This document shows, in pieces, positions 50,512-59,693 of a DNA stretch of 64,000 bases. Within the stretch, counting starts at the first letter, position 1. Each line of letters begins with the position of its first letter. The translations under genes were made by a program, and so were the position numbers. Source of the DNA: Desulfobacteraceae bacterium (GTDB taxonomy: Bacteria; Desulfobacterota; Desulfobacteria; Desulfobacterales; Desulfobacteraceae); assembly GCA_016743945.1 (NCBI GenBank), contig JADGFI010000029.1, forward strand, positions 6,720 to 70,719. The letters run 5' to 3'. Below the pieces are notes generated by a model. The model saw nothing but the letters and a program-made list of their open reading frames with translations, did not search any database and was not told the origin of the DNA.

Positions 50512-52065
50512 TTATACCGGAATATTTCCGTGTTTTTTGGCCGGCCGCAGTTCCCTTTTTGTGGCCATGGCCTCCAGGGCATCAATGAGCCGGGGCCTTG
50601 TTTCCGACGGCACAATCACGGCGTCCACATAGCCTCTTGCCGCTGCACAATAGGGATTTGAAAATTGCTCATTATATTCGTCAATCTTTTCCGTCCGTTT
50701 GGCAACAGGATCTTGTGCTCCTTTGATTTCTCTGGCATGAATGATATTGGCCGCGCCTTCAGCTCCCATGACGGCAATCTGAGCCGTGGGCCATGCAAAG
50801 GCCATGTCAGCCCCCAGGTGCCGTGAACACATGGCAATATAGGACCCGCCGTAATCTTTGCGTGTGATCAGCAATAACTTAGGGACCGTGGCCTCGGAAT
50901 AGCACCAGAGCAGTTTGGCACCATGGCGGATAATCCCCCCCCATTCCTGGTCACTTCCGGGCAAATAGCCGGGCACATCGGCAATGGTGAGCATGGGAAT
51001 ATTAAAGGAATCACAAAATCGAATAAACCGTGTGGCCTTATCCGATGCATCAATATCCAGGCAACCGGCCATGTTATTGGGCTGATTGGCAATGATACCG
51101 ATACTGCGGCCATTGAGTCGGGCAAAGCAGATCACGATATTTTTGGCAAAATATTGGTGGGGCTCAAAATACTGCCCGTCATCCACAATGGAGGTGATGA
51201 CATCCTTTATATTATAGGACCGATTGGGATTATCCGGTATGATGGTATCCAGGGACGCGTCCATACGATTGGGGTCATCGGTTGGGACCGTCATGGGTGG
51301 ATCTTCCATATTATTGGCGGGCAGATAGGACAGCAGTTTTCGAATATTTAGAATGCAGTCTTCATCGGACTCGCATGCAAATTGGGCCACACCGGATTTT
51401 TCATTGTGGGTCATGGCCCCTCCCAACGCTTCAAAGGAGATCTCTTCTCCTGTCACCGCCTTTATCACACTGGGACCTGTGATAAACATATAGCTGGATT
51501 CTTTTACCATAAAAATAAAATCGGTCATGGCAGGTGAATAGACAGCCCCACCAGCTGTGGGCCCCATGATGGCAGAAATTTGGGGGATCACGCCGGAAGC
51601 GGCTGAGTTGCGGAAAAAAATTTCCCCATACCCGGACAGGGCATCAATCCCTTCTTGAATTCTGGCCCCTCCCGAATCATTCATACCGATAATAGGGGAC
51701 CCTGTTTTCAGGGCCATATCCATGACCTTGCAGATTTTTTTGGCTTGCATTTCCCCCAGAGATCCGGCCCTTGCCGTAAAATCCTGGGCATAGGCAAAAA
51801 CAATACGGCCATCCACCTTTCCGTGGCCTGTGATCACCCCATCGGCAGGAATCTCTTTCTCTTCCATCCCAAAATTGGTGCACCGGTGGGTGACAAACAT
51901 ATCCACCTCCCTAAAACTTCCCTTGTCAAACAGAAGGTCAAGCCGTTCCCTGGCATTGAGTTTTCCATTTTCCCGGCGCTTTGCCAGGGCCTTTTCGCCT
52001 CCCATTTCGAGGATAATTTTTTCTTTTAACTTCAGTTCCTGGATCTTATCTGCTGTAGCTCCCAT
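50512..52065 (-). CDS. mmdA: Acyl-CoA carboxyltransferase, 12S/MmdA type
   Basis: Crotonase-fold carboxyltransferase of 517 residues. Signature stretches GMNDSGGARIQEG, ISAIMGPTAGGAVYSPAMTDF (first oxyanion site) and DVPGYLPGSDQEW, RKDYGGSYIAMCSRHLGADM (second) match methylmalonyl-CoA carboxyltransferase 12S, MmdA and PccB; it ends KKHGNIPV as in this group. It would transfer carboxyl from methylmalonyl-CoA to the biotin carrier. It is read with the DUF-type gene upstream and the small subunit and 5S-type genes downstream. Symbol mmdA is by family; the physiological reaction is inferred. Confidence 0.9.
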   Translation of the reverse strand: MGATADKIQELKLKEKIILEMGGEKALAKRRENGKLNARERLDLLFDKGSFREVDMFVTHRCTNFGMEEKEIPADGVITGHGKVDGRIVFAYAQDFTARAGSLGEMQAKKICKVMDMALKTGSPIIGMNDSGGARIQEGIDALSGYGEIFFRNSAASGVIPQISAIMGPTAGGAVYSPAMTDFIFMVKESSYMFITGPSVIKAVTGEEISFEALGGAMTHNEKSGVAQFACESDEDCILNIRKLLSYLPANNMEDPPMTVPTDDPNRMDASLDTIIPDNPNRSYNIKDVITSIVDDGQYFEPHQYFAKNIVICFARLNGRSIGIIANQPNNMAGCLDIDASDKATRFIRFCDSFNIPMLTIADVPGYLPGSDQEWGGIIRHGAKLLWCYSEATVPKLLLITRKDYGGSYIAMCSRHLGADMAFAWPTAQIAVMGAEGAANIIHAREIKGAQDPVAKRTEKIDEYNEQFSNPYCAAARGYVDAVIVPSETRPRLIDALEAMATKRELRPAKKHGNIPV

Positions 52066-52115
52066 GGGTCAATCCCTTCCTTTATATTTAAGCGCTTCTT
52101 TTATTTCCTGTAAAC

Positions 52116-52865
52116 TTATGTTTCCGACACACTAAACCGCCACGCACAAAACCAGTCATCCGGATGGTCATCGGGCGGACAACCGATGCACTGGGTTTTA
52201 ATCCGTGAATCCATGGCCCTTGCGAAATAGGCATACTCCACCAGGCCTGCAGATTTACACGGATAGTCATCCAATTTTTTCTTTGCTCTTGCCGTCTGGA
52301 CCCGGCATTTATTCATCTGAAATACAAAACTTTGAGGTCCCTCGTCAACAATTGATTGTGTATTTATGAGCGAATACATCCTGAAATTCAAGGCCTTTTT
52401 CAATCCAGCAAGCCCCGGGGCATGGCCCAGGTTTAAAAATTTCTTAATGGCATGGGCTTCATAGGGAGAAAACTTTGCCCAGCAGGAATCATTACACCGT
52501 TTGGCATCATTCATCCCATGTTCAAACTCCACTGCCTGGAACCAGACCCCGTCATTGACAAGCCAATTTTTTGCCACAGCCGCCATCAAGCCGTCCATGG
52601 CATCCACATCAAGGTCCAATAATGCCTTGGGCAACCCTTTTTCCATTTCAAACCCCAATTCCCCTGACAGACGTTTCATACCGATTCCCACACTGTTCTT
52701 GGTTGCCTTGTCCAAAACACACAGGGCTTTTTCCATGCCCATTTGGTGCCGGACCTCTGAAAACCAAAGACCATAATGAACGACTATTCGGGTAAACATG
52801 TCCACCACAAAACTTGCCTTTTCTTCTTTACTGAGAGATAGATGATCATCACTGGTATCTGTCAT
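52116..52865 (-). CDS. DUF6125/ATC-hydrolase-like cysteine protein
   Basis: Protein of 249 residues, helical, with paired cysteines at NDAKRCNDSCWAKF, MNKCRVQTARAKKKL, DYPCKSAG and a final TQCIGCPPDDHPDDWFCAWRF. This layout resembles DUF6125 and L-2-amino-thiazoline-4-carboxylate hydrolase-like proteins, as far as I recall; function is unknown. It is the first gene of the transcarboxylase operon with a ribosome site AAAGGAG. The role in propionate or CoA metabolism is only suggested by position. Confidence 0.58.
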   Translation of the reverse strand: MTDTSDDHLSLSKEEKASFVVDMFTRIVVHYGLWFSEVRHQMGMEKALCVLDKATKNSVGIGMKRLSGELGFEMEKGLPKALLDLDVDAMDGLMAAVAKNWLVNDGVWFQAVEFEHGMNDAKRCNDSCWAKFSPYEAHAIKKFLNLGHAPGLAGLKKALNFRMYSLINTQSIVDEGPQSFVFQMNKCRVQTARAKKKLDDYPCKSAGLVEYAYFARAMDSRIKTQCIGCPPDDHPDDWFCAWRFSVSET

Positions 52866-52919
52866 GGGAAAAACTCCTTTATATAATGGTGGGCCATGCC
52901 CTTGTTGATGGTTGGCTCA

Positions 52920-52949
52920 TATCTAATAAATCAGCACATATCTTGTCAA
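52920..52949 (-). promoter_or_regulatory. Predicted promoter of the transcarboxylase operon
   Basis: On the minus strand TTGACA (52949-52944) is followed after 18 bases by TAGATA (52925-52920). Transcription would begin near 52913, about 48 bases before the start at 52865. The -35 is consensus and the -10 weak. Confidence 0.5.
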
Positions 52950-53218
52950 GTAACTTAGTAAAATCCATGGAAATTCTTATTTTATTTTCTCTGAAAGCGG
53001 ACCTAGGCATACAACAACATTCTTTATCATTGCTTTTAAAAACAATAGACGTTAAAATGAAATTATCGTGATTTTCTTACATTTTTACCACCAATGCAAG
53101 GTTAATCGGGAATGTTAACAAAAAGATATTTTACAGACCAGATAAGGCCAGCGACTTGTTCTGTAATTTGTGTATTCCTCACTCCCCCATATCAAAACTT
53201 TATTTTAAGGAATAATAA
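52950..53218. other. Intergenic region, no gene seen
   Basis: The rest of the 353-base divergent region between the DUF6125-like gene and the receiver gene is AT-rich. It has no open frame of use, no obvious RNA and no clean repeat. A weak possible plus-strand promoter (TTAACA near 53115, AGATAA about 20 bases on) is not convincing. The ribosome site AAGGAATAATAA lies just before 53219. Confidence 0.6.
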
Positions 53219-53965
53219 ATGACATCGGGGTATCAACACAGGGTACTGGTTGTTGATGATGACGACCTGATCGGCAAATCCATTTGCCGGCTGCTTAAAA
53301 TAGAAAACCTTGAATCCGTATATTCCAACAGTGGTGAATCGGCCCTGGAGAGTCTTAAAACAGCGGGGCAACCCTTTTCCCTGATTATCTCCGATCAACA
53401 AATGTCCGGTATGCAGGGCACCCAATTCCTTGAACATGCCAAACGACTAAATCCAGAAACCATTCGTTTTTTAATAACCGGGCATTCAGAAATACAGACC
53501 ATCATCAATGCCGTGAATAAAGGCGCTGTCCAACGGTATATCGCAAAGCCCTGGGACAACAAAGAAATGGTCCAGGCCATTTGGTATGGCATTGGACAAT
53601 ATGAACGGTTTCTGGAAGATAAAGCACTTATCACCCTTGCAAAAAAACAAAATGCCAAGTTATATGAATTAAATTGTGAACTCATGGAAACGACAAAAGC
53701 CCATACCAAAGAACTGCTGGTCATTGATGCTGAAATTGAAGCGATTGAAACACAACTCAAAGAATTGAACCTCCATACAACCGTAAGCTCCCCTGGGACC
53801 ATGGAAGAATTGCAAAAAATTGTCGCCCCCTTCTGTGAAAAAGGTCAGGAAATGCTCAACGAGCTGTTCGTACAAGCCATAACCGGATTGTTCAACGACT
53901 TTAATGACCTGTCTCTGGGAAACGGATTTGAGATGCCTTCCCTTGACAAAAGGAAGGCGCCATGA
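53219..53965 (+). CDS. Response regulator with helical output region
   Basis: Protein of 248 residues. The receiver (about 8-125) has acidic residues VVDDDD, phospho-acceptor Asp59 in IISDQQMSGMQG, Thr in FLITGHSE and Lys in YIAKPWD. The remaining 120 residues are helical, with coiled-coil character around 140-180, and no DNA-binding or enzyme motif. It overlaps the FapA-like gene by 4 bases (ATGA), which points to a functional pair. It probably signals through protein contact, perhaps with the degenerate receiver of its neighbour. Confidence 0.85.
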   Translation: MTSGYQHRVLVVDDDDLIGKSICRLLKIENLESVYSNSGESALESLKTAGQPFSLIISDQQMSGMQGTQFLEHAKRLNPETIRFLITGHSEIQTIINAVNKGAVQRYIAKPWDNKEMVQAIWYGIGQYERFLEDKALITLAKKQNAKLYELNCELMETTKAHTKELLVIDAEIEAIETQLKELNLHTTVSSPGTMEELQKIVAPFCEKGQEMLNELFVQAITGLFNDFNDLSLGNGFEMPSLDKRKAP

Positions 53966-56457
53966 CAGCGCCGGTAAAACCCAAAATTCTCATTCTTGAA
54001 AACAATGGGACAAGAAGCGACCATGCCAGGGCAATCCTTACCAGGGAAGGCTGGGATGTCCATTGCGAAAACGTCTCAAAAACTGCCCTTCAGCGGTTGG
54101 AGGAATCTAAAGTCACCCCCTTCAACCTGTTTATCTCCAACTTCAAATTACCCAAGATGGAAGGAGATGACATACACAAAAATGCAAAATCGATTTCCCC
54201 CCTGACCCAACGGATGCTTATGGTACCGGCAGACGAACCGGACATGGTTATCCGAGCCATTAACAAGGGAGGCATTAATTCGTGCATTGTTTATCCCTTC
54301 CAGGATGAAGACCTCATCAACCAGGCAAAACACTGCCTGGTCCAATTTCAACGGTCCATGAAACGTCAGCAATTAAAACGAATCACCCGCCATCAGAACA
54401 AGCAGCTGTTTCAAATTGCCCAGAAAATGAAAAAAAAAAGCGCGGCATGCCTGAAACTCATTGGCGAAAAAAAAGCAAAAACCCTCATGCACCGCTCTAA
54501 TCTGAGAAAAGCCCTCAAACAAAAAAAAGGAAATCAAAGCATCGCCCTTGGGGAACTACTGGATCAAAACAATATCCCGGTGACCCCCGAATCCCTTGAA
54601 AATGAATTTTTTATACTTTGCGACCATATAAAAGCCTTATTTGACAGCATCACTTCAAAAACCGACCTTAATCCGGTTGTCCTTGATTTACAATCCCTTG
54701 TTTTAAGGGAAGGCCAGACAATAGTGTCGGTAGATGACGCTGCCATTGCTGCTGCCGAGGCGGTCCCATCGGATCTCATCCATAAAATCTTAAAATTAGC
54801 CCTTACCTCGAAACCAGGCCCTGTCACTTGTGCCCCTCTTGAAAAAACCAGTACAAAAAATGATGATAAAGGGGCCTTCTTAAGCGCATATTTTAAAATT
54901 TCAATCTCAAAGGATAAAACAGCGGCATCCATTCAAAGGATTAAAGGGATGGAACTTCCCGAGATACCCCTCTCAAGCCTTCTAAATTTTCTGCGCGACC
55001 AGGAGATCACCTTTGGCATCATTGAAGATGAGGCCATTGAAGCCTGGATTTCAAGTCTGGAAACAGGAGAGCAAGAACTTATAGTGGCAAAGGGAGAAGC
55101 GTCTGTATCCGGCAAGGATGGTCACATAAAGTTTCACTTTGAAAACGAGTTTACAAACCCCGGTAAAATAAAGGAAGACGGTGCCATCGATTTCAGAGAT
55201 CGAGGCGCAATTCCCTATGTTCATAAAGGCGACCTCCTGGCAGAAAAGACACCGGCAAAGAAAGGGAAACAAGGAATGGACGTCTTTGGCAACCCCATCC
55301 TTATTGAAGAGCCCCTGGACCCGATTTTTATTTTTGGCAGCGGTACTCAGATCAAGGAAGAACAAGAGCTTACCTTATATGCAGCTCTGGACGGTCAGCC
55401 CCATGTGGATGCCATGGGCAATATCACGGTCAATCCGGAATTGATGATTAAAGGCGATGTTGACTTTGAAACCGGCAACATTGATTTCAATGGAAATATC
55501 ATTGTCAACGGAATAGTTAAAGAAGGATTCACGGTCAAAGGCATCAGTCTTACTGCCCAGGAAATAGAAGGTGCGACAATTGAATTGTCCGGTGATCTGT
55601 ATATCTCTGCGGGTATCACAGAAACAACCATTACCTCGGTGGGAAATGTCCATGCAAAATTTATTAACCATTCAAGTGTCTCAGGATTTGGCGACCTTAT
55701 CATCCAACGAGAAATTATTGATTCAGACATTACCATCTCCGGTGCCTGCCAAAATCCTGCTGGACATATCATTTCTTCAAAAATCATTGCAAAACAAGGG
55801 GTTGACGCCGGCAAGATAGGAACAAGTTCATCCAAACCAGCCCTCTTAAAGATTGGGGTGGATGAACACATACAAAAGCAAATCCAAAAAATTGATAACC
55901 ATCTGGAAAAATCCCTAGGTCTTTTGCAGGAACTAAAGGGGAAAATTAAATTAATCGAAATCCAGGACCAGGGACTGTATGAGCAGATCACACAACGAGC
56001 CCAGATCCAGGAAAAAGCCCAAAACGAAACCAAAGAAATCACACAAGCCATTCCATTTTTAAAAAAGGACAATGATGTGGCAGGCTTACAGAAAGCCACC
56101 ATTCAGATAAAAAAATTATCTGAAACAGCAGAAACGGCAGAACAGGAACTCAACAAAATATTTGGAACCCAGGACCTCTACGCCAGACAAATAGATCAAT
56201 TAAAAGAACAGATAAATCATATTGAAAAACAAAACAAAAAATATGTTCTTGAAAAAAAAGGACTCCAAGAATTTGCCACTAAAACGCCCCCCCTTCCCCG
56301 GCTTCTCATCAATGGAAAAATCATCCAGGACACCACCGTCCAAGGGCCCAATTCCAGCATTACCATAAGAGAGGATCTGTCCAGATCACAAATCCAGGAA
56401 AAGTCCATGATGGAAGACGGACAATATTTTTACGAAATGAGTGTCTCGGATTTATAA
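53962..56457 (+). CDS. Degenerate receiver fused to FapA (DUF342) domain
   Basis: Protein of 831 residues. The first 125 residues follow the receiver fold, but the phospho-acceptor is Asn60 (LFISNFKLPKMEGDD), the acidic pair is LENN, and the usual lysine is replaced (CIVYPFQD), so it should not be phosphorylated. A charged linker follows, then a FapA/DUF342 region from about 340 to 630 with right-handed beta-helix-like repeats (GNITVNPELMIKGDVDFETGNIDFNGNIIVNG). The end is coiled-coil (about 635-770). FapA has been linked to flagellar and polymer assembly; no flagellar gene is nearby. Its stop overlaps the convergent GT2 gene by 6 bases. Confidence 0.86.
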   Translation: MTAPVKPKILILENNGTRSDHARAILTREGWDVHCENVSKTALQRLEESKVTPFNLFISNFKLPKMEGDDIHKNAKSISPLTQRMLMVPADEPDMVIRAINKGGINSCIVYPFQDEDLINQAKHCLVQFQRSMKRQQLKRITRHQNKQLFQIAQKMKKKSAACLKLIGEKKAKTLMHRSNLRKALKQKKGNQSIALGELLDQNNIPVTPESLENEFFILCDHIKALFDSITSKTDLNPVVLDLQSLVLREGQTIVSVDDAAIAAAEAVPSDLIHKILKLALTSKPGPVTCAPLEKTSTKNDDKGAFLSAYFKISISKDKTAASIQRIKGMELPEIPLSSLLNFLRDQEITFGIIEDEAIEAWISSLETGEQELIVAKGEASVSGKDGHIKFHFENEFTNPGKIKEDGAIDFRDRGAIPYVHKGDLLAEKTPAKKGKQGMDVFGNPILIEEPLDPIFIFGSGTQIKEEQELTLYAALDGQPHVDAMGNITVNPELMIKGDVDFETGNIDFNGNIIVNGIVKEGFTVKGISLTAQEIEGATIELSGDLYISAGITETTITSVGNVHAKFINHSSVSGFGDLIIQREIIDSDITISGACQNPAGHIISSKIIAKQGVDAGKIGTSSSKPALLKIGVDEHIQKQIQKIDNHLEKSLGLLQELKGKIKLIEIQDQGLYEQITQRAQIQEKAQNETKEITQAIPFLKKDNDVAGLQKATIQIKKLSETAETAEQELNKIFGTQDLYARQIDQLKEQINHIEKQNKKYVLEKKGLQEFATKTPPLPRLLINGKIIQDTTVQGPNSSITIREDLSRSQIQEKSMMEDGQYFYEMSVSDL

Positions 56458-57297
56458 ATCAGTCCCAAGGATCGAATCATACAACCCCAGATAATGCTGC
56501 CCCTCCTCGGTCCTCCCCCTTTTCAGACAGCCATTGCCGTAAATCTGGCATTTTTTTTCTAAAACACTTGCCGCCATTCGTTCTTGTTCCATGGAAAGGC
56601 ATCCAGATTGAATCAGACCCACAATGGAAGCGATTCTATATTTATCCTGGGAATGATGGGACGACAATTGATCCTCGTGACCGCCGTGCTTTATGGTGCA
56701 AGGTTTATCAATTAAAAAAATGGGAGTGTCTATTGCGATGCGAAGCCAGAGATCATAATCTTCACAAACCGGGAAATCTTCATTAAACCCCCCCTTTAAT
56801 TCAAAAAATTTTTTGCGGATCATCACGGCAGATGGGCTCACCAAACACAGATGAAGAGAAGGCTCAAAAATCATACCCGATGGTTTTTGATGTTTGATCT
56901 TGGGATTGACCCTTCTGCCCTTGCGTATCCAGATCTCCTCTGTTTGACAGACGAGGGCGTCTGGACGCTGGGCAAAAAAATCGATTTGACAAGAAATTTT
57001 ATCGGTTGCCCAGGCATCATCGGAATCCAGAAACGCAATAAACTCACCATGACTTCGTTTAATCCCTAAATTTCGCGCAGCACTCACCCCACGATTTTTC
57101 TGGGTGAACACCTGGATTTGATTCCCATACCCTGCCAAAAGATCCGGGGTATTATCTGTGGATCCGTCATCAATAACAATAATCTCGATTTGGTCATGGG
57201 TCTGGTCCAGTACCGAATCAATTGCAGTTTTCAAGGTCCAGGCCCGATTAAAGGTGGGGATGATAACACTGACCAGGTTTTTGTAAATTGGCTTCAT
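56452..57297 (-). CDS. Family 2 glycosyltransferase
   Basis: Cytoplasmic glycosyltransferase of 281 residues: SVIIPTFNRAWTLKTAIDSVLDQTHDQIEIIVIDDGSTD, the DxD-like FLDSDDAW, and the acceptor-side CEDYDLWLRI. No membrane helix is seen. It is not part of an obvious polysaccharide cluster here, so the acceptor is unknown; LPS or cell-surface glycan is the usual guess. Isolated, with a divergent EamA gene upstream. Confidence 0.88.
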   Translation of the reverse strand: MKPIYKNLVSVIIPTFNRAWTLKTAIDSVLDQTHDQIEIIVIDDGSTDNTPDLLAGYGNQIQVFTQKNRGVSAARNLGIKRSHGEFIAFLDSDDAWATDKISCQIDFFAQRPDALVCQTEEIWIRKGRRVNPKIKHQKPSGMIFEPSLHLCLVSPSAVMIRKKFFELKGGFNEDFPVCEDYDLWLRIAIDTPIFLIDKPCTIKHGGHEDQLSSHHSQDKYRIASIVGLIQSGCLSMEQERMAASVLEKKCQIYGNGCLKRGRTEEGQHYLGLYDSILGTDL

Positions 57298-57455
57298 ACA
57301 ACAACTTATACCATGGGATTTTTATATGGTAAATCCCCATTAATAACCCCATGTTGTTTTTGTCTTTCCAAACCGATTTGGCAGGAGTATAAGAAGGAGG
57401 TCCTCGCCGTTGATCATCGAGGAAAGGACAATAATCAATAAGTTGAGAGGGCAGG

Positions 57456-58367
57456 ATGCAACCCGAAAATCATAAATTTGATCAGCCTTTCAAGGCCTGT
57501 TTTTTCATTTTGGGATATGCTCTCTTAATGTCAGGCTTAGGCTGTTGTATTAAAACGATTTCCAAGGGACTTCCCTTTGAAATGATCGTGTTCTTTAGAA
57601 ATTTGTTTGCGCTGATACTGCTTTTGGGCATGGGCTTTGGCCGGGGTCGGCCCCTTACAGTGTCCACCCAGGTATTTGGGTTCCATTTCATGCGGTCTGT
57701 TTTCGGTCTTGGCGCCATGTACTGCTATTTTTACACCCTGGGAAAAATGCCCCTGGCCGAAGCCACCCTGCTGTCCTATACATCCCCTCTTTTCATGCCT
57801 TTTTTTGCATTGGTCTGGCTGCATGAAAAAGTTTCTTTGAAAAATTGGATGGCAATTCTTATCGGGTTTTTGGGAATTTTTCTGATTCTCAAACCCGACA
57901 GCAATATTATCAACATGACCTCTTTTGTGGGTATTGGTGCCGGGATATGCGTGGCCCTTGCGGCGGTGACGATTCGCAGGATGTCTGATACAGAGTCCCC
58001 CGGGACCATGGTTTTTTATTTCACCCTGATTTCTACTTTTGTATCAGCCCTGCCCCTTTTCTGGGCCTGGCAATGCCCCACCCTCTCCCAGTTTCAATTA
58101 TTAATGGGCATGGGTGCAGTGGCGGTTGCTGGTCAATTTTTCATGGCCAAGGGATACTCCATTGCACCAGCGGCCCAGGTAGGACCCTTTACCTACGCCA
58201 CTGTTGTTTTTTCTTCTATTTGGGGGTGGGTATTCTGGAAAGAAGGATTGGATATCTACTTTTTTTCCGGGGCGGTTCTGATCTGTTTTTCAGGAATTTT
58301 TGCCAGCCGAAGCCACCGGGCAAGGGCTATAACACCCTCACCCGATGGCCCGGCGCATCACGCGTGA
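57456..58367 (+). CDS. EamA/DMT-family transporter
   Basis: Membrane protein of 303 residues with about ten hydrophobic helices in two EamA-type halves (GMGFGRGRPLTVSTQ, AEATLLSYTSPLFMPFFALVWLHEKVS in the first; SIAPAAQVGPFTYATVVFSSIWGWVFWKE in the second). DMT exporters move metabolites or drugs; substrate unknown. It is convergent with the CCG gene and overlaps its end by 10 bases. Confidence 0.88.
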   Translation: MQPENHKFDQPFKACFFILGYALLMSGLGCCIKTISKGLPFEMIVFFRNLFALILLLGMGFGRGRPLTVSTQVFGFHFMRSVFGLGAMYCYFYTLGKMPLAEATLLSYTSPLFMPFFALVWLHEKVSLKNWMAILIGFLGIFLILKPDSNIINMTSFVGIGAGICVALAAVTIRRMSDTESPGTMVFYFTLISTFVSALPLFWAWQCPTLSQFQLLMGMGAVAVAGQFFMAKGYSIAPAAQVGPFTYATVVFSSIWGWVFWKEGLDIYFFSGAVLICFSGIFASRSHRARAITPSPDGPAHHA

Positions 58368-59359
58368 ACAGTTTGCAAAGCCTGATAAAGGATCTCACCT
58401 ATATCCCAGACCTTGACCCCCATTTCACTTTCATATTGTCTCAAATTGATCAGGCAGATGGGACAGGCAACGATAATATCCTTTCCCATTTGAGCCAGTT
58501 CCTCCATGCGAATACGTGAAATTTTATGGCAAAGGTCGCCAAATGCATATTCCACCGGCCCCCCACAGCATCCCGTATTTTTGCCGCTGTTTTCCGGTTC
58601 AGCGATATTTAATTCTAGTCGGTGGGCCAGGGTACGAATAGGCGTTATGATTTCAAGATCACGTGACATGACACATGAGTCATGGATCACAAATTCTGAC
58701 GGAAGATTATTGGAAGAAAAGGGTAAATTCGCCATATTTTTTTCGACCAAAATTTCAGTATAATGGCGGATATTCAGATCAAATTCAGGCAAAAGTTCGG
58801 GGAATACCCGCTTAAGCATAAAGGTGGTATGAGGATCCAGTGTGATGATGTTTTTTACGCCGTTACGAACAAATATCTGGTACACGTTTTGAACATGCTC
58901 AAGAACCTGGGCATCAAGCCCCAAGTCGTGAAGGAGCACGCCGCTGTATGGCTCTTCCCCATAAAGATATCCAGGAAATACGCCAGATGAGGTCAGGGCC
59001 AGGACCACTCCGTTTAGAACCTGTTCTCCTCTTTTTCGGATATCACTCTCACCCCTTGCCTTCATGCGGATGATGGGTTCGCCAACCATATTGTTGCCGG
59101 CCCGGATCAAGGAAGGCACGCCTGGTAATTCCAGAAAAGGCTTCACCATGGGGACCATGCTGGTGGTTTGAATGACATAGGGCAGCATCTGATACATGCG
59201 TCCGGTGTAAATAATGGTGTCACCCCCCTTGGGAAGTCCAAGATCAGCTGCCCAACCGGACCAATAATCTCGGGTAAAGCCCAGGGGATCACCGGTACGC
59301 CGAATATTTTCTTTCAATGTTGCCAGGGCCTGGGAAACCAGAGCTTTAGACTTTTTCAT
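58358..59359 (-). CDS. CCG-domain iron-sulfur protein (GlcF/HdrD-like)
   Basis: Cytoplasmic protein of 333 residues with two CCG-type motifs. These are HDSCVMSRD near residue 231 and NTGCCGGPVEYAF near 264, followed by CPICL near 301. These bind the iron-sulfur group in heterodisulfide reductase-like and glycolate oxidase F-like proteins. The track start at 59509 is too long; the ATG at 59359 has GGAGGG ahead. It follows the ferredoxin gene with a 14-base overlap, and the FAD subunit precedes both, so the three act as one dehydrogenase electron-transfer unit. Confidence 0.88.
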   Translation of the reverse strand: MKKSKALVSQALATLKENIRRTGDPLGFTRDYWSGWAADLGLPKGGDTIIYTGRMYQMLPYVIQTTSMVPMVKPFLELPGVPSLIRAGNNMVGEPIIRMKARGESDIRKRGEQVLNGVVLALTSSGVFPGYLYGEEPYSGVLLHDLGLDAQVLEHVQNVYQIFVRNGVKNIITLDPHTTFMLKRVFPELLPEFDLNIRHYTEILVEKNMANLPFSSNNLPSEFVIHDSCVMSRDLEIITPIRTLAHRLELNIAEPENSGKNTGCCGGPVEYAFGDLCHKISRIRMEELAQMGKDIIVACPICLINLRQYESEMGVKVWDIGEILYQALQTVHA

Positions 59360-59693
59360 TTGATTTTCCCTCCACAAGAGTCTGAGAAACAAGTGTGCGG
59401 CCCGTCTGGATGAGTTCACCAATTTCAAGGCTCTGCCCCTTACTCTTGCAGACCACCTCACACCGCCCGCACTGAAGACAGCTGTAAAGACAATACGCCA
59501 TGGCGTCATCCAGTTCCAGATTCCCTTTCAAAAGATATTTGATTATCTGTAGCCTGCCAAAAGAAGACAAAGATTCCACTCCATGGGATGCCTGGTAGGT
59601 GGGGCAGACATCCACGCAGAACCGACAGGATCTGCATTTTCCAATTTCCTTGATCAAATTTGCTTTAATACGTTCTCGCTCACTCACATCCAC
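59346..59693 (-). CDS. Ferredoxin-type subunit with two 4Fe-4S motifs
   Basis: Protein of 115 residues. CRSCRFCVDVCPTYQ near residue 18-32 and CLQCGRCEVVCKSKG further on each fit a C-x2-C-x2-C-x3-C(P) 4Fe-4S site; the second lacks the final proline. This resembles the N-terminal half of GlcF, LutA or HdrC, here made as a separate polypeptide. It overlaps both neighbours (10 and 14 bases), implying tight coupling. It passes electrons from the flavoprotein to the CCG subunit. Confidence 0.88.
   Translation of the reverse strand: MDVSERERIKANLIKEIGKCRSCRFCVDVCPTYQASHGVESLSSFGRLQIIKYLLKGNLELDDAMAYCLYSCLQCGRCEVVCKSKGQSLEIGELIQTGRTLVSQTLVEGKSNEKV

Noticed and set aside
57118-57441. 107-residue plus-strand ORF before the EamA gene
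   Set aside because: Most of it is antisense to the GT2 gene and it has no recognisable domain.
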